A stretch of DNA of 64,000 bases from Apostichopus japonicus (lineage: Eukaryota; Echinodermata; Holothuroidea; Aspidochirotida; Stichopodidae), in NCBI RefSeq assembly GCF_037975245.1, contig NC_092578.1:7653501-7717500 (forward strand), read 5' to 3'. Each line of letters begins with the position of its first letter. Position 1 is the first letter of the stretch. The translations under genes were made by a program, and so were the position numbers. Below, piece after piece: positions 25,102 to 37,500 of the stretch. The notes under the pieces are model-generated. The model did no database searches. It was not told where the DNA came from and saw only the letters and a program-made list of their open reading frames with translations.

Positions 25102-28100
25102 CTGTGACTGTAGAGTGAGCCAAAAAATGTTACAAATGGTTACGATACTTCCGCTAAATGCAACAAATATTTTAATGAAATGTAAATAAAGGCATAATGG
25201 ATCGGTATAGCAGGATAGAGAAAGAATGGTTTCCTTCTTGTTTACTAAAATAGGATCATAGCAGAAGAAGCGGTAAATAAGGTTATTTCAATCAATAAAT
25301 ACCCTGGTTGACTATTTAAACAATTAACCAGTATTATCCAATGATGAAGGTTGATTACCACCAATAAAACATGGATTCTTGATCCATTAAAGCTAGGATT
25401 ATCCAATCAGATTACTATATCAAATGATAAATTGGATTTTAATCAGGCAAAGAATTGTTTGAAATAAGTTTGTTATATTCAGTGGATAGTACTGGTTTAC
25501 CTGTACAAAGAGTAGCTATCATTGATCAGACAGTTTAGTATATAAAACTGACTTTTAGCTTGATAAAACATGATTTGTAAGGGAAGGTGCTGGACTTTTT
25601 CTGATTTTTTTTTTGTGGAGCAAACTAGGATTATCAACCAGTAATATCAGGTAATCAAAATATTAAAAATTTGATCAGTCTGTCATAAGATCTGGAATGT
25701 ACAATGTTAATTCACTTTCAAATTTAATTCGGCCATTTACAAAACATATCGCTCAGGAGTCGACTGCGATGATCAAAAGTGAAATATCGGACGACACAGA
25801 GGCCAGAGGAATTGTCATCTGACAAGGAGACAAAATATCCCAATTTCTGATAACAGGAGAGTAAAGAGAGAGGAAGTATTAACACTTACCATGATATTCT
25901 TTGCCTATGACTTTAATTGTAAAATAATAGACCCTCTCGTGGTCTTTTGGGTCGATGTTCGTAAACACAAACTGCAGATTCTCACCTGGAAAATAAAAAG
26001 TAAGTGTAACAAAGAACTTGTTTTATAGTTTAGTCAAGCAGTACAATTACAAACACATACACAAGACAGTTCTTAACATACTGTAAAAAATATGTTTTAA
26101 ACTTTTTAAGACTTTTTGTAACATAATTTAACAAGTTTAAACCACTCGTCTACATATTATGTTTAATGTTCATGTGTGCTGTTGATCTATGTTTAGAAGC
26201 TGCCCTGAACATGTTTGATGTTATTGATATTCAAGAATACAAATATATGCAAATTGTACGTTTTCTTTAGTACATTTATTTTGACCGACACCAAAACCGA
26301 CTACCAATATTACATTCCTACAGACATTGTGTATACAGGGTTTTCACCTGCTGACCTCTATTGACTTCAAATGAACTTTTACCTATAGACACCAAAATAT
26401 ACTTGGCTTCTTGTACTTTAGAATGAGGCACTTCCATTCCAGGTATAAAGGCCCATCCACACATCATCTTATTGTGTGACAAGAGACATAAGGGTGGAAA
26501 AAACAACCAGCTCCTTCACCATTGAAGATGAGAACATTTTCGACCAGACTGCTCCTATATTAGGGGTTTCTCAAATTCCGCAAGGGTCAGAGAGAAACGT
26601 CGGTTGGAGCAAAGGGCCGAAAGAGAACCAAACCCTTACTATAATTAGATTGAGCAATATGTGCAGGGTAGGCTGGTAGTGTGCGCAAGTCATAGGTGTC
26701 CAGGCCACATATAACTGATGAGTGCAAGACCGTGGGCCTAGTTTTTGTGGGCAGGACTGAAATATTTCGTGGTCCTGTTCCAGCCTCCAGAAATGTCTGT
26801 TGATAACCCCTTTCGTATACTGTATTCCTTTATGTATGTATGTGTGTATTTATTATTTTAGATCCTCCTGCAAGCAGGAACTCGCGAAGAAGCCTCATTG
26901 GCTTATCAAAGCAGCAAGCTGACCGAAGTCAGTCTCTTACATGCATATTTTAACGTCCATGATTATGAATTGTCAATTGTCAACAACTCTGCAACTGGAC
27001 GACATACATTATTCTTGGAGTGACTCGAACCCGGGACCTTATGAATGGAAGGCACCGGCGTTAACCACTGAGCTAACACACCTCATCGGATTTACTTTCG
27101 GATTTGCAAGATTTCACATATGATGAAGAGGATGGTACATACAGTAAGGGGTGGGGTGGGGGAGATCAGCTGACAGATGTAAGCCATCTGCTCCAGCACT
27201 TCCTACTGAGATGACGGTAAACTTACTGTCCAGTTTCTTGAACCTCAGTCCCATTCGTTCCTTGAAGAATTCCTCAGCTTTGGTTAGTTCACTCAGCCTC
27301 AGTCTTGTTGCCTTCTGCTGTGTCTCCAGTACTGTGGATGTAAAACATTCAACAAATTAACAACAGATCTGATCAGGGTAATATTGCATACACTTCCCAA
27401 AACAAATTTGAGTAAATCATTAATTTTTAGGTGCTTTTAAAATACTATTTTGAAAGTTTTACTGTTCAGTAAATTACTCTCTTAAAAGTTGTGGGATATG
27501 ATATCAGAGAAAAAGAATATTAAAATGACATAAACACAACAATGTACCATGTATGCCCTAAAGACTCAATGTAACCAAGTAGCTGTCCCAATGACAAATT
27601 GCATTGGTGAACTTTTGAGCTTTGCTGCACTGCTCATCCAATATTTGCTTTGCTGATTCACAAATCTGTCTTAACAAATTTGCCATTTTAGTTCCCTTCA
27701 TCAGGCTTCTTGTGACCATTGCATTTCAACAACAAAAAAACCCCATTGGTTTCACCATAACCTATTGTAAGTATATATCAAGTAAGTATATTCTGTAAGT
27801 ATATACCAATGATGTATTATATGGGAAAATCAGCCTGCATGCTTCCAGACTTGCTTAAACTTCATCCTTCAAAGTCAACAGAAAAAGTGTACTTCTTTGA
27901 TCACATTTTGTAAGAAATACTCAGTAGATGTTTGTAAACTGTTTTTGCCAAAATCCCAAAACCAAGAAACAAAAGCTGCTTCAAGTTCTCACGTTCGGCC
28001 TCCTGTTTGAGTTCTTGAGATTTGTGTTGGATGTTGTTCTCGATTTCTTCCTTCTGAAACATCAGTTTCTGCCTCTTCTCGGCAGCTTCTTTGATTGCAC

Positions 28101-29786
28101 ACTCAATCTCATCCGCCTTTCTCTTCTGTGCTGCTACAGCTACAAAAATTAGGCAGCAGATGAATTTACATGACCGAGAATAGTGTTGATGTTAACATAA
28201 GATGTTGGCAAGTAAACATGTTTAACCCAAATGTAACATGATATGTGTCTGTGATAACCAGTATTAATTACTGTAAGTACTCAAGAAATTCATATTACAT
28301 TGAGTAACAATTTACGCTTAAAAGTATGCAAAAAAGGATAATATGAAACTGTTCTCATATTTCATTTGGCTTTTAGAAACAATTGAAATGCAAACTGGGA
28401 ACAGAGAGTAAGACAGGCTACAATTACATTCAGAATGTTAACCTATTTATGTTTCTTGCCTTTTGACTTTAAGAGAGTGTTAATGAATGTTGCGGTCTGT
28501 GTTTACACACAGAGGCAGAAAAGAATTGTTTTTGACTTTATGAAAGAAAAAGATATTCTAACCATCATGGTGAAATTGGCATTCAATTCCAGCGTATCAG
28601 TTTTGAAATAGAGGCAATGTGAACTTGAAGCCTATACTGTACGTGTTATATCATTGATGCACAATGTCAAATATGATTTAAATGTTTTTCGTAAAATTCT
28701 TAATCCAATTTTCTTCAAGACTATCAATACCTTGATAACACAATGTAGGAATGGCATGCAAATTTCACCAAGATGCTTAGCATAACATTGCTCTTCTTTA
28801 GTTAGCAGCGGACCTAAAGATACCGGAAATTGCCAGCCTTTTGTTTTTTTCCAAGCAATCATCTTCAGCTACCGGGAGTTACAGTACCTTTAAGGGACAT
28901 TACAACCCTGCAGTATAAATCACATACACTGGCACTGGTGCACTGGCATTATGACAGATTGGAAAGCTCTGTAGAGCTGCAAGATTGTTTAACCCAAATA
29001 CAGAAACATGACAATGAAATACCTTCTTTGCTTTGGGCAGACTCCTCGTGAAGTTTGTCCAATTGGCCTCTAATCTCTTTGATCTGTTCTGAGGATTAGG
29101 AAAACAAGTGTTTCGTTAAGGAGTGTTAGCTCAGTGGTTAATGCCGATGCCTTTCAATCATATGGTCTCGAGTTTGAGTTACTCCAAGATAAAGGATAAT
29201 GATGGACGTTAAATATGAATCTAAGAGACTGACTATGGTCAGCTTGCAGCTTTGATAAGCCAATGATGGCTTCTTCGTGAGTCCCCGCTTGCAGGAGGAT
29301 CTAAAATACATACATGATATATATGTTTGTGTCCAGGGAATAATTGAGTGTTATTATTTTGCAAAGCAATTGAGAGATTTTTTATTTTTTTTGTTTGTAC
29401 AGTATCATAAAATGGTAAAGCCATTGAGGTTCTGCATACAAAAATGCTACTGTACAGAATCTCCTTTCATTAGTGTATGTTCAACAATTTGGCCATCTTG
29501 TGTAGCACTGTGCTATTTTTCTAAGCAAGACACTAAATGTAGAGATACTTTGAACGTGTCTTATTTTGTGCAAATAAAGTAGAAGGAAAGTTGGCATTTT
29601 TCACCTACCAGTTGCCTGTTTTATCCATTGCTCATGGGAGATATGATTCTGTTGCAGATATTGATCCAGGCTTTTACTAGTCCATTGAGTTATCACTTTG
29701 TGCTGGACTTGCTGCAAGTTGCTCGTTAATATCGCTAATTCTGTGCTAGATTCTTGGGGGACAGCAGCTGGTGTAATCTCTGCCAT
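24989..29786 (-). CDS. SPC25: Kinetochore protein Spc25 (Ndc80 complex subunit)
   Basis: Six exons, read on the minus strand: 29786-29609, 29088-29023, 28139-27993, 27331-27227, 25985-25890 and 25101-24989. All junctions are GT-AG and every intron is phase 1. The 705 nt encode 234 aa; human SPC25 has 224. With Spc24, Spc25 forms the centromere-proximal end of the Ndc80 complex, which binds microtubules and docks on Mis12 and CENP-T. Residues about 60-150 are a charged heptad-rich coiled coil. Residues about 150-234 form the RWD domain, with LQFVFTNIDPKDHERV nearly matching human LQFIFTNIDPKNPES, and with LNKSNNLMEFAVTVRQKF at the end resembling human RKTNNFSAFLANVRKAF. The start is the first ATG of the first exon, in context gaaaATGGC. 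No frameshift or internal stop. Confidence 0.95.
25890..25985 (-). CDS. SPC25: SPC25 exon 5 (RWD core)
   Basis: Acceptor ttattttccag, donor CATG|gtaagt. Holds the diagnostic ENLQFVFTNIDPKDHERVYY block. Confidence 0.95.
25986..27226 (-). other. SPC25 intron 4 with SINE insertion
   Basis: Contains a SINE (26,864-27,084) in the sense orientation of SPC25. The block 26,440-26,770 is more GC-rich than its surroundings and has a 67-codon plus-strand open frame (26476-26679) of no recognisable family; it may be another old repeat. Confidence 0.7.
26864..27084 (-). mobile_element. tRNA-derived SINE, copy B
   Basis: Read on the minus strand it starts GTGTTAGCTCAGTGGTTAAC (box A) and continues to GGGTTCGAGTCACTCC (box B), the internal Pol III promoter of a tRNA head. 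An unrelated body follows and it ends near gcaggaggatctaaaata. It shares head, body phrases (taagagactgact, ctttgataagccaat) and 3' end with the copy at 29,121. Confidence 0.85.
27227..27331 (-). CDS. SPC25: SPC25 exon 4
   Basis: Acceptor tacatccacag, consensus donor ACA|gtaagt. Encodes LLETQQKATRLRLSELTKA and then EEFFKERMGLRFKKLD, the end of the coiled coil, aligned with human ADLYKDRLGLEIRKI. Confidence 0.9.
27993..28139 (-). CDS. SPC25: SPC25 exon 3
   Basis: Acceptor aatttttgtag, donor GAAC|gtgaga. 49 codons of Lys/Glu-rich coiled coil (AVAAQKRKADEIECAIKEAA onward). The frame remains open past the donor on some readings but the junction to exon 4 is exact. Confidence 0.88.
29023..29088 (-). 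CDS. SPC25: SPC25 exon 2
   Basis: Acceptor cctaatcctcag, donor GAAG|gtattt. Encodes EQIKEIRGQLDKLHEESAQ and three more residues, a charged coiled-coil segment. In phase 1, out phase 1. Confidence 0.88.
29121..29308 (+). mobile_element. tRNA-derived SINE, copy A
   Basis: Plus-strand element: gtgttagctcagtggttaat (box A), a degraded box B (gtctcgagtttgagttactc), the same body phrases as copy B, and the end gcaggaggatctaaaatac. It lies in SPC25 intron 1, antisense to the gene and inverted relative to copy B. Confidence 0.85.
29609..29786 (-). CDS. SPC25: SPC25 exon 1 (coding part)
   Basis: ATG at 29786-29784. 59 codons plus G, donor ACTG|gtaggt. Begins MAEITPAAVPQESSTELAIL. A possible 5'-UTR acceptor (atatatatag|CAG) sits eight bases upstream of the ATG, so a non-coding upstream exon is likely. 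Confidence 0.88.
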
Positions 29787-29792
29787 TTTCTG

Positions 29793-31510
29793 CTATATAT
29801 ATATGTAAGAAAAAGCCTTTGAAACATTTCAACTGTTTCACTTTTAACTCAATAGTGTGAGCAAATGACAAACAGAAAAACTGACTGCTATTAGTCAGTT
29901 TTAAATATCCCTGTTGAGAGAGTAAGTCAGTTTGGCTAGAAGAACTAACCAACTACTTAGAAATGCATATCTAGGACTCTACCAAGTGGTTGCTTTTTAT
30001 TAGTTGGTGAAAATCCAGATTAAATCTTTTTGCTACAAAGTAAGGGTGGAAGAGGAAGGCAAAGTCCTATTTTAATTTGCACATACTTAGTATCATACAG
30101 AAAGAATCTGAATTATTCTGATCTTATGCTAGACAAAGTTGATTATTAGTGAACACTCTCAGCCTAGAGTTAAAAATCAAACAGAAAAGTAAAAACTGAT
30201 GTGTCTGAAACAGAACGAGAATCTGATTACGTTTTTAGTCATAACATCACAAAAAAAATTGAGTTTCAAATAGGTCATAATAACGATGTAAATTGTATTT
30301 GTAATGAAAGGAATGGCAAAAAATTAACCACAGTGATGGTGTAGCAACAACAGCATGATACATTGGACTTTGCTTAGGCTAGTGCATTTTTGGCATTTCT
30401 CTGCATATTACTAGACTCCCTATTCGGACGCAATAGCTAACCTCTAAGTTTTAAGGGTTCGAAGTTGCGGGAAAAATAAACAAGTGAACAAATGTCAGTG
30501 ACCACGAATAGTGCATGGCATTGGGTACGTCTAACGTAGTATTACTAGTCCAGACCTAAGCCTAGTCCTAGTTCCACGAACAACATTTTGACAACAATGT
30601 CAATAGGGAACATCACGTCATTAGCCTGATCGGACAGGCAGACGATGGGCCAAACACTAGTAATAGTTAGCCATACATAAGTATTACATGCAAAATCAGC
30701 AATATGGACAAACAAACCAACATATTTACTTGATTGCTTACATTTGTTCATGAATGTGATGAATGGCTTAAAAAATTGTTGACACATCGGTCTTCACTCT
30801 TCTGTTTCTTTTCTGGCAACTGCAACAATCATATTGAGCGCAAATTTTCCAACTAGAAAGTGCAAAGGTTATATGTGTTTCTACGGTAGCCTTTACACCT
30901 CGCTCTTTCAAGTAAGTAACTATGGGGTAAAATTATATGAAATAATAATTAGTATTATCCATCGATGTAGCACTTTTGGGCTATCAAAAGGAACAAAACC
31001 CTGCGAACTCTATGACCTTATACCAACAATGATGCATAGTTGCTCGATATAAATTTACATGGATAAATCTTACACGCTTCGATACACATGTGGCAAACAA
31101 CTTTGTACTGTACATTGTGCAGTGCTTCCATGCGGGATTTTCTTACTCACAAATTACGAAATCCACATTGTTAATCTCGATTCACCATTCACTGATTACA
31201 GGCTGTGGCAGGCGCTATTATCGATTTGTAGTTATAATATTGATACTAACGTACTTTACTACTGGAATTTTATTTCATTAGTGTCTAGTGCGACCAATAT
31301 TGGAATGAATTTCTTCTGAAGGAAGTCTTCATCAATGATCAAACTTAGTAACAAGTAACGGTTAATTGTTAGCATCTTGACATTATATACGGACACCAGT
31401 TGTGCGAAACAGGACTGCCGATTCCGATTAGCCTATACATAGCCTAGACATTGAATATTGCCATATTGGACTCTAAGTCTAACGTGACTAATATTTTTGA
31501 CACCGAGAAG
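29793..31510. promoter_or_regulatory. Divergent SPC25/PSME3 intergenic region
   Basis: The 1.7 kb between the start codons of SPC25 (minus) and PSME3 (plus) has no supported coding exon. It holds the E2F/CHR-like pair at 30,458-30,475 and presumably both promoters, including any SPC25 5'-UTR exon. No TATA box in a convincing position was identified for either gene. Confidence 0.55.
30458..30475 (-). promoter_or_regulatory. E2F-like site adjacent to CHR-like site
   Basis: Plus strand reads TTCGAAGTTGCGGGAAAA; on the SPC25 strand this is TTTTCCCGC, three bases, then TTCGAA. TTTCCCGC is an E2F/DP-type site. TTCGAA is a variant of the CHR element (TTTGAA) that recruits the DREAM and MuvB complexes at G2/M genes. 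It lies 670 bp from the SPC25 start codon. The motifs are visible; function is inference. Confidence 0.4.
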
Positions 31511-31531
31511 ATGGCAGTTTCTAATGCTTTG
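31511..31531 (+). CDS. PSME3: PSME3 exon 1 (start)
   Basis: ATG in context gagaagATGGC, which also resembles a YY1 element at the start codon. Encodes MAVSNAL; donor TTG|gtaggt, phase 0. The short N-terminus fits human MASLLK, but the exon is only seven codons, so its assignment rests on position, donor and frame. Confidence 0.75.
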
Positions 31532-34500
31532 GTAGGTTTGGGTATGATTTCGCAATATATATTTGCTTGGCCTGACTTAGCCTAAGCATAAGCCCATTGT
31601 TCTCTATCAATTGTATCATTATTATATCAACCCACAACATGATCATACTCATAGATCATACTGTTGAAATAGAACAATCTTCAGCACATATAGCCTACTA
31701 TTACTACTGTAGTACTACTAGGCCTAGGTAGGGTAGAATTAGTAGGCTACCATCGTTATCCATTTCCCACTGAGAAATTCAATTTTCAATTGTAATTCAG
31801 TTCCTAGTACAAATCATAAATTTGTACGGTAGGAATGATGTGGCTGATCAGAACCTCCAGGAGGGTGCTTTTCAAAAGGGCTACTGACACTGTAGAACCT
31901 ACTTCTAAACGATCAACTTATTGACATGGGCCTTGGGAAAATATCCACTGCACTTACAATATGAACCCCAAACTTTGTGTTTTGCACATTGATAACAATT
32001 TGACTCGTAAGAAAAAAAAAATGTATCGTAAGACACTTTCATGGATTGTTCGGCCCTTTAGCAGAATTAGACCTATACCATAGTATACAGTAAACTTCAA
32101 CGCATGCAAAAGTTTGGGAACTTTTTCCTTGCTTCGAGCAGTTTGACAACCAATCTGTACAAGTATAATTCTTTATCTGAACAAATCCACTGAGCAAAAT
32201 CAGCAAGATTATTATCACCGTTATTTTTTATAGCATTAATGCCCTTACCTTTGCAGATTTACCTATGTATACTGTACCATCATACTCCAATATTACTTGT
32301 CCTACTCCTAGCCAAGGTTATATACATTTCACTTACATTTGTAAACAGTAGGAAGGAAAAAGGTGACCTTTCACACAAACTAGTGACAGTAACTTTGTCA
32401 AGTAACTGTAAGGAAATTTTAGAAGCATTTAACATAATGATATTTGCCTTTTCAACAGCAAGAAGTCAATGAGATAAAGAAAGCTATACAGGAAAAGGTA
32501 AGACAATTCTTGAGAATACATGGAAATTTGCAAAAATGATATTCATCTGTGTATATTTGTTTCGTGAAAATAGTTTGGGGGGAAAACAGTAGCATGTAGG
32601 ATAGTTCTTGTATGGGAAGTTGAAATTGTGAAGTCCATTGATAAGTGACCTAGAAACCAATTATTTTGGAGATCATAGAGATGCTAATGAATGAAAAAGA
32701 TAAGTAAAAAGTGTAAATACTATTATTGTTCAATTATCTTAATAGGTTCTTATTTCAGCTTTTTGCATCAAATTGGAAATCTGACATTTTTTTTTTTTAC
32801 ATTTACTACAAAATTATTAAGCTTGTGAACCACATTATGGGATTGTTTGGTACTGTATGTAACATTGCAATATGTTTGGAAACCAACTGTAACAGCTTCA
32901 ATATTGATTCAGAGTTGGTCAGTAATAGATTTTGGATGCAAAGGAACTAGTTACAGTATGTGACAAACTAATATGGTGGTTACAGTTAAACTTTATTGAA
33001 CCTGTAAAACAAGTAAATTACCGAGAATAATATTTGCAATTAATTTGATCACACCAAGACACTCTCCTCCATTTTTCTGTCGAGAAAATTTTTTAATGTG
33101 ACATCATTAATGATTTGATACAACTGTCAGTCATTATACTTTTTCTACGTTGACTACTAAATTATTTGAAATGTGACACTGACTCCTGAAACCAACACAT
33201 TTCCTATGGGATCGTTGAGTATGATGTAACATCGGAAAACTTTTGGAAACTTGTCTAACAGCTTCGATATTGAATCAGAGTTGGTCAGTGCTGGATCTTA
33301 GATTCAAAGGAACTAGTTATGTGACAAACCTGTAAGGTTGCTACAGAATGTGTAACTGGATACTTGTATAATTTGAGATGTGGAGATATGCCAAAGTAGT
33401 GAGGGAAGAGCTTAGACTAGGCAAATATTTAGTAATAAGGATAATGCTCTTACTCATTTCTTTTTCTTTATGCAATAATCTAAATCAATGCAAACTATTA
33501 CAAAAGTGATGAAAGTTTCAACCGTGTGTTATCTCATCACTAATAAAATCACCTCAAACTTGGAGAGATTTCAACATTCTTCAATCGTCATACACACCAT
33601 GTGTGGCAGTACTGTAGATTGAACGTTATTAAATCACATGATACTATGTATTATTACAACCAATATAATTCTATGTCAAACCATCATTTCACTCAGACTC
33701 CTACATGAAGCCTCATGTACTGCAACTTGACAACATCTACGATATCATCTGATGATAAAGATAGATCTTTTAAAATTGTCGTGGTCTACATAGATTACAA
33801 GATTGCAAATTATGTATCCACGAACAGACTACAGTACGATATTTTGCATACATGTATTAAGTGAGATAAATTCATCTTTTCTTTCTCTTTTTTTTTAGGG
33901 TGAAATGCTTGTAAAGGATGTCTTCCCTGCCAAAGTGCTGGAACTAAACAAACTTGCTGAGGTGAGATACCGTACAACAATGTCTCATCTACAGATGCCT
34001 TTCATTTTAAAATAAAAAAATAAAATAAAATAAAATAAAATAAAATAAATAAAATAATTTTTATTTCATTTTTTTGTGGGAAAATTAATAGAAATATTAA
34101 CGTTTTAGGTCCCTGAAAGAAATCAAACTAATTTTGACAGATCTGTCCTTACAGGAAGAATTAAAATCAATTATTGTTAAGTTTTTTTTCTCCCCCCCCC
34201 CCTCCCCTGTAACTGCAAGTACAAAGAATGGAAACTTGGATCTAAAGTTAACCTCCTTGGGTGATCTTCTGATTTGTCTCATAAGGGAAAACCAGATGGC
34301 ATTTAATGACATGTTCTGAAAACTTTTTGAATTACTTTTCTTGAAAAGATCTACACACAGTACAAATCAAAAAGGTTGCAGTTATTTCTACCCTATGAGT
34401 TAGGCTACAGTAGCCCAAGTTTACATTTTCGAGCAGTGTAACTCAGGATATGGTAAAAACTGGCGTGCCAGGACCTTTGCAGTGCAAACTTGTTATCGAT

Positions 34501-37500
34501 TTAATAACAGATATCTTCTTCTTTTCCAGTCGGATCTCTTTAAAGTTGATCGTATGCAGGAAATCCCAAAGTGCATTGATAGCATCGGAGAGCCTAAGCC
34601 AGTTAGTACCAATCACGTTGACCAAAAGGTTTGTATTTTACATTAAAGGTGAAACAAAATCCAACCATCATCTTTGTGTAGAACAACCCTCCCAAACAAC
34701 TAAGAAAAATCTTCTTCCATTAAAGAGAAATATTCTTAGTGTTAATAGTCTTGTCTTGCAGATATCATTATGAAAATCTGTGATGTCATAGTGCCACTAG
34801 GATCTTTTTTTTTTTTCATATTTCAAGGTAGAATGGTAAAAGCAATTTGACACTGAATTGACTGAAACATATGCCAGAATTTGGACATTTAAAAAAATGT
34901 CCAATAGTTTTAGATTCAGTATTTGAAGAATACATTGCCATTATTAAAATAAACATTTTAATGTATAAAGAGAAATGATAGCACATGTGGCTTGATGATG
35001 TCATATTTAGACTTGTTCAAGTCTACTACCCTTCTGTGGGAAAGAACATGAAATCTGTGTGATATCTCCCAAATGGAGTAATTTGTTTCTAAGCTGTTTT
35101 AGGAAGGTTGTCCATGACATTTGTCTCTATCACATAGACCAGTGATGATGGCATGGTTTGTGTCTCCCTATGAAGATATCAATGTTAACCTTTTCTTGCC
35201 ATAAGTTTGTTTGATATAGGTTACCATTACCATGGTAACTGCTTTTTCAACTTTTGAAGAATGACATTGGTAAATCTTTGCTGTGCAGAATATGTGCTTT
35301 AGAAATTTTGAAACACCTAATGCTTTCCTGAAGGCCAATCATGTCATCATGGATCTTTGAAATGATTTAGAAAGAACATATACAGTATACTAGGATTTAA
35401 TGTATTTACTGCATGCCTCCCTTACCTGTCTTCTGTTCATAATGATATTATGCACTCTGATCTACCTAGCTTACAACAATGGATAACATTCTCGCCCCAT
35501 TGTGCCCCCATCATGTTTTTAATGCCATTAAGTTGACTCCAGACACCAGCAGCACCTATTAGCAGAAAAAAGTGGATAGTATGAGAGGACAGCTGTCACC
35601 CTGACCCCCTCCAACAAGCCCATTGGGTCATTTGAATTACTGTACTTTTGTTTTCTCTTTCTTGTTGAGTTAGGTTCCAAAGAAGAGAAGGTTGACTGAC
35701 GAAATTGAAGGTAAGTTTCGATAGAGGGATTCTTTGATTTGTGTAAAATTACAATTGTTTACAGAATAGCCCTCTATTAAGTGAACATGCGATCAATATT
35801 CCTTATACAATACATTGTTCCCATAAGGTCTCAAAAGTAGGAAAGTAGCGGAAAGGAAAACCCCCTTTTCTAGGTCTGGAGAGTCATTCAAATTTGAACT
35901 TTAGTGCAGAGAAGTGGGAAGAAAATCCTCATTTGAAGACTGACGTAGAGTAATCCAGAAATGTTAAGAAGTGTGAGATGAAGTTAACGGCATAAATTAA
36001 ACTGTGGTGAAAATTTATTGCTACATGTCATGTTTGGAGCTCATGGTTGTTTGGAACTCCTGCTCACCATAAAATCCAGAAATGGGGTTAGCATACATTT
36101 TTGCATGAGTTACATTTGTTAGGCTTACTATAGGTAGCCTAACATTAGATCCTCATTTAGTGTGTGGGCTTCATACAGTAGTTAACCGTAAGATGTGTTT
36201 TGGTGTTGAAAAGTCAGCAAATTTCATTTGTTTCAAACTGTTAAAACTATTATTTACCTATCATCCTATAGGCTATCAAGATTGTATCAGCTTTTCTTTA
36301 AATGATCATTTTACTTACAGTAACCCCTGTTATGAAGTACACTATACCTTTTAAAAATACTGTGGAATTCTTCCTTTTTTCGATCGTATGGTTTAAAGTT
36401 CCACGCGGGTAAAGGGTTCACCACTTACCCATCACATGTCTATTCAAAGTGTCTGTATGAGAATTGATACAGTACAGTCTACAGTGCCGTAATTTTTGTA
36501 CTCAATTCTGTTTCTTGTAAAGCCGCGCATTGAGACCTATAATGCGCCATATAAATCAGTATTATTATGATTATTATTACAGTTACATGATTATTACAAT
36601 ATTAATGTACTTTTGCCCTAATTGTTTTTGTAAATTTGGTCATAATTTTGGTGATTTCTGTAGCCTCCTCTGTATTTAATGATTTATATTATAACACTTT
36701 TTGTAATCGTTCTTCGACTTAGGGTCACCAGTGCTAATGTTTGCGGGAGGGGCGATTCCCTGCAACTCGGACATCCAGCACCTGACAAACATCATGAAGC
36801 CTCTAATATGCGTACTGATCGAACACTGTAACAGCCTCAAAATGTGGATACAACTTCTCATTCCAAGGATAGAGGACGGAAACAACTTTGGTGTTTCTAT
36901 TCAGGTCAGTAAAATTAAATGCAAGAAGATTAATTTTTAACCCCCTAAAAGTTTGTCATCGCAAACAGATCAATAACATCCATAACATAGCAAGGATGGT
37001 TGGGTTTGTTTCTACCTAAATTATTGTCTCTCCCTGATGAAAAGGTATATGAATTTTTGTCATCATTTTCCTTTACTTCCTAAAGCAGGTAGGTAGTTCC
37101 TGCTTAGCTTGTGCAGTGTTTTTCTTCTTCTAAACACTGAAACACATGTACTTGCTGCACACGCTAGTGAATAAGTCTTTTAAAGGAATTGTCTGGTGGA
37201 AGCTTTTGATACATTGTCCTTGTAGATCTTATCTTTCTCTTTCTAACCATGTGAAAATTGTCCCCATTCGACGTTTTCTTCTTGTAGAAATCTGGTTTTC
37301 AAATTCACCAGTTTCGCACCAAAAGCACCGTTTGTTCGAACGCATCAATTAAGTGGCACAATAATGCACATAACACACTCTCACACTCAAACCACAGTTC
37401 ATAAACTGTTCTTAGAAATCACTGAAATAAAATTCACCGATCAACTTTACCGTAAAAGGAAACTTGAAAAGTATTTGGAACACCAAAAGATGAAACTTGG

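Noticed and set aside
26998-27084. True tRNA gene on the minus strand
   Set aside because: Box A and box B are present, but no acceptor stem closes and the sequence continues into a SINE body that recurs at 29,121.
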